Shown: positions 32,001-39,855 of the stretch, piece by piece
Layout of the letters: each line of letters opens with the position of its first letter
Position numbering within the stretch: the first letter of the stretch is position 1
NCBI GenBank assembly: GCA_017483985.1
Contig: JAFUUB010000018.1
Coordinates: 1-40,534, forward strand
Source: Bacteroidales bacterium
GTDB taxonomy: Bacteria > Bacteroidota > Bacteroidia > Bacteroidales > UBA932
Reading direction: 5' to 3'
DNA length: 40,534 nucleotides
The notes under the pieces: generated by a model
The model's database searches: none
Seen by the model: only the letters and a program-made list of their open reading frames with translations
Told to the model about the DNA's origin: nothing
Program-made: the position numbers and the translations under genes

Positions 32001-33595
32001 ATCTCTCCGGAGGGATCGATTTCTCCGGTCCGATGGACGCCTTGGAACTGTCCAGCCGCGATCTCCGGTTCGAGGACGCCCTGCTACGGGTGGATTTCAC
32101 GAATGTCGCCTATTATGCCAACGGTCCCCTCTCCCTGACCTCGAAGGGACTGACATTCGATAACGTTCAACTCCGCGACCGGTACGGCTCCCAGGGCCGG
32201 CTGCGCGGAAGCATCGACTGGGACCACTTCAAGGACATGACCCTGCACCTGGGCATCGACATGACCCAGGTCGAGGCCCTGGATATCGCCGAATCCGCCG
32301 GACTGCCCTTCTACGGGCACCTGTTCGCCACCGGAAAGGTGGGCATCACCGGCCCGCTCAACGCCATCCTGCTGGAGGTGGATGCCGACACGGCGAAGGA
32401 AGGCGACTTCCACATCCCGCTGGACGGGACCGGAACCGCCGGAACCTCCGACCTGCTGACGTTCAAGAAGCCTTACCAGGACCTGTACATCGATCCCTAC
32501 GACCTGATGATGAACACCTACGGGCCCCGGCAGAAGAAAGGCAACGACCTGGTCGTCAAGCTTCATGTCCGGCCGAACACGGCCGTCCAGGCCTTCGTCG
32601 AGATCGACAAGGAAGCCGGCAACATGCTGAGCGGACACGGGCATGGCAGCATCGACGTGGAGGTCCGTCCCAGCACCTCGGGCTTCACGATCAACGGCAA
32701 CTACACCCTGACGGACGGCCTCTTCCACTTCTCCGCCCTGGACATCGCCCGGCGCGATTTCACCATCGAGGACGGCAGTACCATCCGATTCGGCGGCGAC
32801 ATCATGGAGAGTGACCTGGACATCAAGGCCCTGTACCATACGAAAGCCTCTCTCGGTCCGCTGATTGCGGATACCACCTCCGTCTCCACCCGGCGCAACG
32901 TCGAGTGCGGCATCGGCATCACCGAAAAGCTCCGCAACCCGCGGATCGCCTTCAGCATCGAGGTTCCGGACCTGGATCCCGCGACCCAGGCCCGCGTCCA
33001 GGACGCCCTCAACTCGGAAGACAAGGTCCAGAAACAGTTCATCTCGCTGCTGATCGCCGGCGGTTTCCTGCCGGACGAGCAGTCGGGTATCGTCAACAAC
33101 TCCACCATGCTGAACAGCACCGTGCTGGAAATCATGGCCGGCCAGCTGTCCAACATCCTGCAGAAACTGGACATCCCGATCGACCTCGGGCTGGATTACC
33201 AGCAGAATTCCGCCGGCAACGACATCTTCGACGTGGCCGTGAGTACGGAACTCTTCAACAACCGGGTCATCGTCAACGGCGTGATCGGCAACCGGCAATA
33301 CAGTTCCGGTTCGTCCAGCCAGGAAGTCGTCGGCGACCTGGACATCGAGATCAAGTTGGACAAGCCGGGCGCTTTCCGCCTGAAGCTGTTCTCCCACTCC
33401 GCCGACCAGTATACCAACTACCTGGACAACCTCCAGCGCAACGGCGTCGGTCTGACTTATCAGCAGGAATACAACAATTTCGGCGAATTCCTGCGGTACC
33501 TGTTCACCCGCCGGAAGAACCGTCCGGTCATCGAGGCCGTGGAGCCTGAGCGGAACCGGATCCGCATCGAAAAGCCGGACACGGAAAACGAATAA
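29069..33595 (+). CDS. tamB: TamB-like translocation and assembly module protein
   Basis: A 1508-residue envelope protein. One N-terminal membrane segment (about 8-27, a long leucine run) anchors it in the inner membrane; the rest is a long repetitive beta structure in the periplasm of the AsmA/TamB kind. The C-terminal TamB domain (roughly 1080-1450) contains GNYTLTDGLFHFSALDIARR, RNVECGIGITEKLRNPRIAF, QFISLLIAGGFLPDEQ and IPIDLGLDYQQNSAGNDIFD. Such proteins bridge inner and outer membranes, with proposed roles in outer membrane protein assembly or phospholipid transport. The charged C-terminal tail (RRKNRPVIEAVEPERN) is extra. It diverges from tsaD. The RsmI-like gene begins 2 bases after its stop, which suggests an operon running to 36562. 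Confidence 0.9.
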   Translation: MKRLLKITGYVAGILLVLLLLLLIVLQSPMAQTWATRKVVGMLDSVIDGDISVGKVHIRPFDAVVLKDVSIVDRAPYAADGIQPLDTFAKADYITVRIKPSTLLKQGVIDLTEAYVENGYFVLTNEPQGQGNLKRIFRQGDPKPKEPKEPDDKEILRVGRVEINGFRFRLRNYNSTASVPSDAINWADLDVSDIHLKGRKLRMHGKVVEGIADELSCREKSGMVIHHISGQARVGDGKTLIKDLRIRDRYSDLKLGEFQMTYDGMGAFSNFLEEVRLDGDIRSSRLNLETIGYFAPTLRRMSLVTNLDGEVHGYINDLHVKQLRFNTLDSGVSARVDGSLIGLPDATGMLLNYKIHGLSFTLAQLEKFIRGWAPGVRIGLDKYAKGETFTFNGTAVGPINRLAVNGDITSGVGALSTVLDLRNVTDPKRPILIGGRLRTKDLDVGRIAGIEALGPVSLSTNLQATLAGSSPTVRIDTLSVDRLHALGYDYTGIAATGSYSGNAFDGRIICSDPNLNFLFQGIFTLSPKTRNAVYKFYANLGYADLNALNIDKRGTSRVSLRTSANFNRVDGNDLIGNIDIQDVQLTDMNGHHDIGDISIASHTSDDVSRIRLQSRFAEGTYIGTGFVTQFIQDLQDITVRKELPSLFRQEPREWAGNSYDIHFQTHDTQAILAFLKPGIYVADSTDIRLRIDDVGSLDATVQSRRIALNDKYLKDMKLTLDNEGGALNGVLTGSELNISPIRALSNRMILLADDDHVGVGFSYDNETEAANKGELLLSGQLGRSESDSLLLRAEVLPSGIYLNGDPWSIKRAGIGIYGPDIKVNGLTFDNDLQSLRIDGGYSSQRSDTLHVDLDNFDLGALNTFIGGGLDLQGRATGDVWLESPLKDRIGVLASLQVKEASIAGEALGTLDIGSTWDDARNGFDIRVRNLLNGGSNLQAQAFIPSSFKTVEGRLDLDRLDLTYAEPILSSLFSEMDGYLSGGIDFSGPMDALELSSRDLRFEDALLRVDFTNVAYYANGPLSLTSKGLTFDNVQLRDRYGSQGRLRGSIDWDHFKDMTLHLGIDMTQVEALDIAESAGLPFYGHLFATGKVGITGPLNAILLEVDADTAKEGDFHIPLDGTGTAGTSDLLTFKKPYQDLYIDPYDLMMNTYGPRQKKGNDLVVKLHVRPNTAVQAFVEIDKEAGNMLSGHGHGSIDVEVRPSTSGFTINGNYTLTDGLFHFSALDIARRDFTIEDGSTIRFGGDIMESDLDIKALYHTKASLGPLIADTTSVSTRRNVECGIGITEKLRNPRIAFSIEVPDLDPATQARVQDALNSEDKVQKQFISLLIAGGFLPDEQSGIVNNSTMLNSTVLEIMAGQLSNILQKLDIPIDLGLDYQQNSAGNDIFDVAVSTELFNNRVIVNGVIGNRQYSSGSSSQEVVGDLDIEIKLDKPGAFRLKLFSHSADQYTNYLDNLQRNGVGLTYQQEYNNFGEFLRYLFTRRKNRPVIEAVEPERNRIRIEKPDTENE

Positions 33596-33597
33596 AC

Positions 33598-34305
33598 ATG
33601 GACTACGGAAAACTCTACCTCATCCCCTCCCCGCTCGGTGACACCGCACCGGCCGATGTGATTCCAGCCCCGGTGCTGGACCGGATCCGCCAGATCCGGA
33701 CCTATGTCGTCGAAGAGACCCGGACGGCCCGGCGCTATCTCTCCGCCGCCGGCTGGAAAGGCCATGTCGGGGAACTGGATTTCCATGAACTCAACGAACA
33801 CACCGATCCGGCCTCCGTGGAAGGGCTGCTGCCCCTGTTCGCCGACGGGAACGACGTCGGCCTGATTTCCGAGGCCGGCCTGCCCGCCGTCGCGGATCCG
33901 GGCGCCCTGCTGGTGGCCCTCTGCCACCGCCATGGCATCGAGGTCGTGCCTTTCGTGGGGCCGTCCTCGCTGATGCTGGCCCTGATGGCGTCCGGCCTTA
34001 ACGGCCAGTGCTTCGCCTTCTGCGGCTACATCCCGGCCAAGCCGGAGGAGCGCCGGAAGGCCATCAAAGCCATCGAAAAACGTTCGGCCGCCGAACGGCA
34101 GACCCAGATCCTGATCGAAACCCCCTACCGCAACGACGCCCTGCTGGCGGACCTGCTGGCCGTCTGCGACGCCCGTACCCGGCTGTGCATCGCCGCGGAC
34201 CTGACCCTGCCGGATGCCCTGGTCCGCACCCGGAGCATCGGCCAGTGGAAACAAGACAAACCCACCATCGGGAAACGTCCCTGCGTCTTCCTCCTCCTAG
34301 CCTGA
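33598..34305 (+). CDS. RsmI-like SAM-dependent methyltransferase
   Basis: A 235-residue tetrapyrrole-methylase-fold protein related to RsmI, which methylates the ribose of C1402 in 16S rRNA. It has the N-terminal LYLIPSPLGD (6-15), the SAM-loop equivalent ISEAGLPAVADPG (90-102), and VPFVGPSSLMLALMASGL (117-134). It is shorter than canonical RsmI (about 285) and the first loop reads PSPLGD in place of ATPIGN, as in a second Bacteroidota subfamily, so I do not assign rsmI itself. It lies 2 bases after tamB and 5 bases before mtaB. Confidence 0.85.
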   Translation: MDYGKLYLIPSPLGDTAPADVIPAPVLDRIRQIRTYVVEETRTARRYLSAAGWKGHVGELDFHELNEHTDPASVEGLLPLFADGNDVGLISEAGLPAVADPGALLVALCHRHGIEVVPFVGPSSLMLALMASGLNGQCFAFCGYIPAKPEERRKAIKAIEKRSAAERQTQILIETPYRNDALLADLLAVCDARTRLCIAADLTLPDALVRTRSIGQWKQDKPTIGKRPCVFLLLA

Positions 34306-34310
34306 TTCCC

Positions 34311-35603
34311 ATGAAAATCGCATTCCTGACCCTGGGCTGCAAGCTCAATTACGCGGAGACGTCCACCTACGAACGCGGTTTCCTGCAAGCCGGCTGGGAA
34401 GTCGTTCCCTGGAACCGGTCCGATGCGGACGTCTACCTGGTCAATACCTGCAGCGTAACGCATACGGCGGACGGTAAATGCCGGAATATCATCCGGAAAT
34501 GCCACCGGACCGCCCCCGGCGCCGCCATCGTGGTCACCGGCTGCTATGCCGAGCTGAAGCGCGGCGAAGTCGCAGCCATCGAAGGCGTACGGCTGGTCTT
34601 CGGCGCCAAGGAGAAATCCCGCGTCGTGGCCGATACCCTGTCCCTCCTCAGCGGGGCGAAGGTCCGGACCGACGACTCGTACAAGACACGCAGCCTGGCC
34701 GAGGAATACCGGGATATTTCCTCCGAGACCCTGCCGGCCTTCTCCACCGGCGAGCGGACCCGTTCCTTCCTCAAGGTCCAGGACGGGTGCAACAATTTCT
34801 GCGCATACTGTACCGTCCCCTACGCACGGGGCGAAAGCCGGAACATCCCGATCTGCGAACTCGTGAAACAGGCCGGAGCCATTGCCGCCGCCGGGGTCCG
34901 CGAGATTGTCCTGACCGGGGTCAATACCGGAGATTTCGGACGTACCACCGGGGAATCCTTCCTGGACCTGCTGAAAGCCCTGGACCGGGTCGAAGGCATC
35001 GAGCGGTACCGGATCTCCTCCATCGAGCCGAACCTGCTCACCGACGAAATCATCGACTGGATCGCCTCCGGCACGAAATTCCTCCCGCATTTCCACATCC
35101 CGCTGCAGGTGGGCAACGACGAATTGCTCCGAAAGGTCGGACGGCGCTATGACACCGCCCTGTTCGCCTCCCGCATCGACCGCATCCGCGCCCGGATGGA
35201 ACGGCCGGACGGGCCGGAAGTGTTCTTCGGGATCGACGTCATCGTCGGCCTGCCCGGGGAGACCGAAGAGAAGTTCCTGGATACCTACCGCTTCCTCGCC
35301 GAACGGATCCGGCCGGCCTTCCTCCATATCTTCCCGTATTCCAAACGTCCCGGAACCCGTGCCGCCGCCATGCCCGACCAGGTCCCGGAGCCGGTCAAGG
35401 CCCAGCGGGTCGCCCGGCTCGAGGCACTGTGCAAGCAACTGCACGATAGCTTTGTCGCCCGGCACAGCGGGAAACACGGACAGGTCCTGTGGGAATCGGA
35501 CCGGAAAGACGGCAAGATGGCCGGGTATACCGGCAATTACATCCGGGTGGAACGGCCCTTCGACCCCGCCCGGATCAACACCCTCGAAGACATCCTCCTG
35601 TGA
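34311..35603 (+). CDS. mtaB: tRNA t6A37 methylthiotransferase MtaB
   Basis: A 430-residue radical SAM methylthiotransferase that turns t6A37 into ms2t6A37. The N-terminal cluster ligands are Cys10 (TLGCKLN), Cys47 (NTCSVT) and Cys78 (TGCYAE). The radical SAM cluster motif is CNNFCAYC (160-167). GVNTGDFG (about 202-209) and HIPLQVGNDELLRKVGRRYD (about 263-282) are diagnostic, and a C-terminal TRAM-like part follows. The LGCKLN opening distinguishes MtaB from MiaB and RimO. The ATG at 34311 follows the RsmI-like stop by 5 bases. Its TGA overlaps the next ATG (TGATG). Confidence 0.95.
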   Translation: MKIAFLTLGCKLNYAETSTYERGFLQAGWEVVPWNRSDADVYLVNTCSVTHTADGKCRNIIRKCHRTAPGAAIVVTGCYAELKRGEVAAIEGVRLVFGAKEKSRVVADTLSLLSGAKVRTDDSYKTRSLAEEYRDISSETLPAFSTGERTRSFLKVQDGCNNFCAYCTVPYARGESRNIPICELVKQAGAIAAAGVREIVLTGVNTGDFGRTTGESFLDLLKALDRVEGIERYRISSIEPNLLTDEIIDWIASGTKFLPHFHIPLQVGNDELLRKVGRRYDTALFASRIDRIRARMERPDGPEVFFGIDVIVGLPGETEEKFLDTYRFLAERIRPAFLHIFPYSKRPGTRAAAMPDQVPEPVKAQRVARLEALCKQLHDSFVARHSGKHGQVLWESDRKDGKMAGYTGNYIRVERPFDPARINTLEDILL

Positions 35604-36562
35604 TGGAAGCGAAACTGACTTTTCTCGGCACGGGGACATCCCAAGGCATTCCGATCATCGGCTGCACCTGCGACCGGTGCCAGTCGGCCGATCCGCGGGA
35701 TAAGCGGCTCCGCGCCTCCGTCCTGGTCGAATACGGTGGCCTGACCATCCTGGTTGACGCCGGTCCCGATTTCCGTGCCCAGATGCTCCGCGCCGGGGTC
35801 CGTCACCTGGATGCCATCCTGCTGACGCACAACCACAAGGACCATACGGGCGGACTGGACGATGTCCGTTCGCTCAACTACATAGACCGCCGCGCCGTCG
35901 AGATCTATTGCGAGCCGCTGGTCCTGAACACCCTGCAACGGGAATACGGCTACGCGTTCGCAGCCGACAAGTACCCCGGCGCCCCCGAATGGCATGTCCA
36001 CGCCATCGACCAGCAGCCCTTCGTCCTCTATCCGGAGAAGGAGCCGCGCGAACTGACCTGGGTCCATGACGTCGGCTACCGGTACCGGCTCCCGGACGGA
36101 AGCCTGGTCCCGACGGGAGAGATCCTCTGCGAATCGGAACGGGTGGAGGACCCGCTCTTCACCGGCACGGCCAAGGGACTGCGCGGAGACGGGGTCGAAA
36201 TCATCCCGATCCGGGGGTGGCACCACGACATGCCGGTGCTGGGATTCCGGTTCGGCCGGATCGCCTATATCACGGACATGAGCCGGCTGCCCGAAGAGGA
36301 AATGGCCAAACTGCAAGGGCTCGAGCATGTCACCCTCAATACGGTGGGGTACAAGCCGCACCACTCCCATTTCTCGCTGGACGAAGCGTTGGAACTGGCC
36401 GGGAAGATCGGAGCCAGGCATACCTGGCTGACCCACCTGAGCCACAATTTCCCCTGTCACGAACAATTCTGCCGTGACCTGGAGCGGATGTGCCGGGAAC
36501 GGGGAATCGCCTCGCAGGTCCGGCCTGCGTATGACGGACTGGTGATCAGCGCTGTTTCCTGA
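35603..36562 (+). CDS. MBL-fold metallohydrolase, PhnP-like
   Basis: A 319-residue metallo-beta-lactamase-fold protein. The metal motif is THNHKDH (75-81, HxHxDH), with further histidines in RGWHHDMPVLGF and THLSHNF. Near the N terminus, GTGTSQGIPIIGCTCDRC (9-26) carries three cysteines in the arrangement seen in PhnP phosphodiesterase, which probably bind a structural zinc. PhnP acts on cyclic phosphate diesters; whether this protein does is unknown because no other phosphonate genes are present. The ATG at 35603 overlaps the mtaB stop. The 3' end overlaps the convergent exported-protein gene by 17 bases. Confidence 0.88.
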   Translation: MEAKLTFLGTGTSQGIPIIGCTCDRCQSADPRDKRLRASVLVEYGGLTILVDAGPDFRAQMLRAGVRHLDAILLTHNHKDHTGGLDDVRSLNYIDRRAVEIYCEPLVLNTLQREYGYAFAADKYPGAPEWHVHAIDQQPFVLYPEKEPRELTWVHDVGYRYRLPDGSLVPTGEILCESERVEDPLFTGTAKGLRGDGVEIIPIRGWHHDMPVLGFRFGRIAYITDMSRLPEEEMAKLQGLEHVTLNTVGYKPHHSHFSLDEALELAGKIGARHTWLTHLSHNFPCHEQFCRDLERMCRERGIASQVRPAYDGLVISAVS

Positions 36563-37766
36563 GCCGGCCGATGGCATTTTCCAGGCTCTCGGAAGGTTCG
36601 ATGATGTTGTAATCTTTCCAGAAATCCGGGTCGAGGAATTCCTTTGCCTTGTTGTCCAGGATGTAGCTTGTCCGGAACATGTCACTGCGGGCGATGGGTT
36701 CCACCGGTTCCCGCAGATTGGTGACTACCAATTCATTGACAGCAGTATAATTGGTTGAAATGAGCCGGCGCTTCCAGTCGCAGGCAAACCGCATCGTCGT
36801 CCGGAAATAGCTGATCCGGCTGACGTTTCCGTCGTACCGGTAGTTGACCAGGATCGAGAGTTCCCGCGGGGTGAACCGCAGCGAGAACGGCTTACGCACC
36901 AGCATCACCCGCGTCGCCTTGCCGCGGTCGGACATATCCAGGGACAGTTCGATACGCGTAAACGAAAGCCGCTCCCGGTCGATGTACAAAGTCCCGTTGT
37001 ACAAGGCATATTCACATTCCTCACCCGGCGAAAGCCGGATCACGAACTGCAGCCGGTCATCGATGGAAACCGGAGCGTCCATTTCGAAATGGTAATGCCG
37101 CAGTTCTTCCGGATGGAACAGGATCTCCGGATTCTTGACCACATCGTGCGTCACGGCCTGTGTCGGTCCGCCCATCACCTTGACGCTCAGGGTATCAGTC
37201 CGCTTCTGGCTGAGCAAGACCCGGCTCTTTTCCAACGCCGTCCGGTCCCGGGCGATCCCATTGCCATACGACGATTTGTAGATCCGCGACACCGCTTCGG
37301 AGATATAGGTAAAGCGCTGCCGCTTGCGGATCGTCTCCCGGTAGAAACACTCCAGCAGCTCCGGCTGCTGGCTGTAGTTCTCCGGGATCCGCGCGATGGC
37401 GGCTTCCACGATCTGGCGGGCATCGCCGGAGACGACCGTGGCGGGATCCAGGGCGAAGACTTCCGGAACCAGGTAGACCTTCATCTCGCCCGGGGAAGCC
37501 TGCTGCCGGACCGTCTTGTACCCGACATAGGAGAATACCAGTTCCCGGATCGGACGGTCGGATTTGATGGTAAAGACGCCGTCGGCATTCGTTACGGTAG
37601 CGTAATGGCGGTCGGGAACGGAGACATGGACGGATTCGAGACGGCGTCCGTTCTGCAAGTCCGAGACCACGCCGCGGACGGAGTGGACCAGCCGGAGGGA
37701 ATCAGGCTGGGCGGAAACGAGCAAGGCAGGCAGGAGCAGCGCTGCCAAAAGCAGAAACTTTTTCAT
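36546..37766 (-). CDS. exported protein with carboxypeptidase-like regulatory domain
   Basis: A 406-residue protein with a clean signal peptide (KKFLLLAALLLPALLVSAQ, 2-20). Residues about 28-105 form a carboxypeptidase regulatory-like beta-sandwich (VVSDLQNGRRLESVHVSVPD, ADGVFTIKSD, FSYVGYKTV) of the kind found at the N terminus of Bacteroidota TonB-dependent receptors. The remaining ~300 residues have no receptor barrel that I recognise; they form a beta-rich domain seen in stand-alone members in this phylum. It is probably in the periplasm or at the outer membrane. The ATG at 37766 is set by the signal peptide and by the perfect promoter upstream. Confidence 0.85.
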   Translation of the reverse strand: MKKFLLLAALLLPALLVSAQPDSLRLVHSVRGVVSDLQNGRRLESVHVSVPDRHYATVTNADGVFTIKSDRPIRELVFSYVGYKTVRQQASPGEMKVYLVPEVFALDPATVVSGDARQIVEAAIARIPENYSQQPELLECFYRETIRKRQRFTYISEAVSRIYKSSYGNGIARDRTALEKSRVLLSQKRTDTLSVKVMGGPTQAVTHDVVKNPEILFHPEELRHYHFEMDAPVSIDDRLQFVIRLSPGEECEYALYNGTLYIDRERLSFTRIELSLDMSDRGKATRVMLVRKPFSLRFTPRELSILVNYRYDGNVSRISYFRTTMRFACDWKRRLISTNYTAVNELVVTNLREPVEPIARSDMFRTSYILDNKAKEFLDPDFWKDYNIIEPSESLENAIGRLRKQR

Positions 37767-37786
37767 CGCTAAACCCTTTATATGCC

Positions 37787-37817
37787 CAAAGATACAGAAT
37801 TCTGCAAAATATGCAAA
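37787..37817 (-). promoter_or_regulatory. promoter of the exported-protein gene
   Basis: On the minus strand TTTG at 37817-37814, 19 bases, TATCTTTG at 37794-37787: a perfect match. The ATG follows after 20 bases. It starts just past the recQ stop codon. Confidence 0.85.
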
Positions 37818-37827
37818 CAAACGTGGA

Positions 37828-39705
37828 TTATTCTTCTTCCGCCGGTGGAGGGACGGCGCCATCGTCGATCAGCCGCCGCAGCACGTCCGCCCAACGTCCG
37901 GGCGCAGGCCCGTCCGGAAGGTCCATCGCGCTGCGCAATCCGTCCAGCGTATAGACCCCGCCCTGGGAACGGATCCATTCCCGCAGCCGGTTCTCCACCG
38001 AGACGCGGGTATGCCGGCAGATATCGCAGGTCCCGCAGTCTTCCGACTTTTCCTGGCCGAAATAGGCCAGCAGGAACCGCGACCGGCAGGTATCTTCCTC
38101 CGAGACGTAATCCAGCATGGCCTGGCTGCGGGCATGGGCGCTTTCCCGCAGGAGCTGGTACCGCTTCGGCGCCAGGGCGACATTGCCCGGTTCCAGGCGC
38201 TCATGATGCAGGAAAAGGACATCGGACCGGTCTGCGGGGATATAATTGACCAGGTGCTCCAGCGACAGCCGGTACAGCAGCTGGCGGAGCGTCGGGACAT
38301 CGGCACCGACCTGGGCGGCGAACCAGGGCTCGTCAATCTCGACGGCGAAGGAGAACACCCCCTCGCAGCGGCGCATCAGCAGCTCCAGCAGGACTTCCAT
38401 CCGCGGATCCGGCAGGGAGACGCCGTACAGTTCGTCACGGCTGACGCGGATACGGACCCGCGTAGCGACATCCAGGTCTTCGGTATAGGTCCAATGACCC
38501 TCCCGTTCCAGCACCTTGATGGCATAATGGACCTGGGGCCGCTGCAGCTTGTAGTGGCGGCAGAATTCATCCAGGTCGAACTTCAGCCGGCGGCCTTTGC
38601 CGGCCCCGTACGGGATCTGCGCCAGGGCATGGACCTTCTGGTAGATGTCCTCGATCTGGTCCAGCGGCGGGAAGGAGAGCCGCTCCAACTGGTGCAGCCG
38701 CTGCACGTCCGAGCTGTTCCACAGGAGCACGGCATAGGAACGCAGGCCGTCGCGGCCGGCCCGCCCGGCTTCCTGGAAATAGGCCTCCGGCGCATCCGGC
38801 AGGTCCAGGTGGACGACGAAACGCACATCCGGCTTGTCGATGCCCATGCCGAAGGCATTCGTGCAGACCATCACCCGGGTCTCCCCTTTCCGCCAGGCTT
38901 CCTGCCGTTCCGTCCGGCTCTGGTGGCCGAGTCCGGCATGATAAAAGGAAGCGCTGATGCCGTCGGCCGTCAGCAGGGACGCGACTTCTTCGGTCTTCCG
39001 CCGGTTGCGGACATAGACGATGCCCGTCCCCTGCACGCCCCGGCAGATGTCCAGCAACTGGCCGGTCTTGTCTTCACAGCGCCGCACGATGTAGCTCAGG
39101 TTGGGCCGTTCGAATCCGGTCTTGCAGACGTTCTTCTCCCGGAATCCGAGCCGCTGCATGATGTCATCCGCCACCTGGGGCGTCGCCGTGGCGGTCAGGG
39201 CGATCACCGGCGCGTCGACCTTCGAGCGGAGCGAACCGATCTCCAGGTAGTCCGGCCGGAAATCGTAGCCCCACTGGGAGATGCAATGCGCCTCGTCCAC
39301 GACGATGAAGTTGATGTTCAGGACCGGAAGGTAGGATTGGAACAGGAAGGTCCCCAGGCGTTCCGGGGAAACATACAGGAACTTGTAGTCCCCGTAGGCT
39401 GCATTGTTCAGGGCCAGGTCGACCTGGTGGCGGTCCATGCCGGCATGGATCGCCAGGGCGCGGATCCCCCGGTCCTGCAGGTTGCGGACCTGGTCTTTCA
39501 TCAGGGCCACCAGCGGGGTGACGACCAGGGCCAGGCCGTCCCGCATCAGGGCCGGAACCTGGAAGCAGACGGACGTCCCGCCGCCGGTCGGAAGGATGGC
39601 CAGGACGTCCTTTCCGTCCAGGGCGCAGCGGATGATTTCCTCCTGCATGGGCCTGAAACGTTCAAACCCCCAATATTCTTTCAAAACGTCGACAGGTTGC
39701 AGCAT
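37828..39705 (-). CDS. recQ: RecQ-family DNA helicase with altered Walker A motif
   Basis: A 625-residue RecQ protein (628 if the GTG at 39714 is used). All helicase motifs are recognisable: the Q-motif region FERFRPMQEEII, the DEAH box in VVDEAHCISQWGYDFRPDYL, TATATPQ, and motif VI QEAGRAGRDG. The zinc site follows with cysteines in CRSRFLLAYFG and CGTCDIC. A winged-helix region is present; the C-terminal ~70 residues look like a short extra domain. The Walker A motif reads TGGGTSVCFQ instead of TGGGKSxCxQ: the invariant lysine is Thr44 (codon ACG at 39576-39574). That should remove or strongly reduce ATP hydrolysis. No frameshift or stop is present. Confidence 0.92.
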   Translation of the reverse strand: MLQPVDVLKEYWGFERFRPMQEEIIRCALDGKDVLAILPTGGGTSVCFQVPALMRDGLALVVTPLVALMKDQVRNLQDRGIRALAIHAGMDRHQVDLALNNAAYGDYKFLYVSPERLGTFLFQSYLPVLNINFIVVDEAHCISQWGYDFRPDYLEIGSLRSKVDAPVIALTATATPQVADDIMQRLGFREKNVCKTGFERPNLSYIVRRCEDKTGQLLDICRGVQGTGIVYVRNRRKTEEVASLLTADGISASFYHAGLGHQSRTERQEAWRKGETRVMVCTNAFGMGIDKPDVRFVVHLDLPDAPEAYFQEAGRAGRDGLRSYAVLLWNSSDVQRLHQLERLSFPPLDQIEDIYQKVHALAQIPYGAGKGRRLKFDLDEFCRHYKLQRPQVHYAIKVLEREGHWTYTEDLDVATRVRIRVSRDELYGVSLPDPRMEVLLELLMRRCEGVFSFAVEIDEPWFAAQVGADVPTLRQLLYRLSLEHLVNYIPADRSDVLFLHHERLEPGNVALAPKRYQLLRESAHARSQAMLDYVSEEDTCRSRFLLAYFGQEKSEDCGTCDICRHTRVSVENRLREWIRSQGGVYTLDGLRSAMDLPDGPAPGRWADVLRRLIDDGAVPPPAEEE

Positions 39706-39774
39706 TTTGTTCACTTAAAACCTTTTATATCTGACATTTATCTCGCGGATGGCAAAAATTTTGCAGTGCGTATG

Positions 39775-39782
39775 CAAAGGTA
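39775..39782 (-). promoter_or_regulatory. -7 element of recQ
   Basis: TACCTTTG on the minus strand, the same octamer as in the rRNA and SRP RNA promoters here. It leaves a leader of about 63 nt before the ATG at 39705. Its expected -33 site (39802-39805) is taken by the pckA -7 element and is not TTTG on this strand. Confidence 0.6.
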
Positions 39783-39797
39783 ATGAATTTAATTGTG

Positions 39798-39805
39798 TAA
39801 ATTTG
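39798..39805 (+). promoter_or_regulatory. -7 element of pckA
   Basis: TAAATTTG matches TAnnTTTG, 50 bases before the pckA ATG, for a leader of about 43 nt. The expected -33 site coincides with the recQ -7 element. No TTTG is present there. Confidence 0.6.
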
Positions 39806-39855
39806 CCGAACTATAGAAAGCAATATAAAGTTTCATTAAAAAACACATAAACATC

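Noticed and set aside
33598..34305. Canonical rsmI assignment
   Set aside because: The protein is about 50 residues shorter and the first SAM-loop differs (PSPLGD instead of ATPIGN), so only family-level naming is justified.
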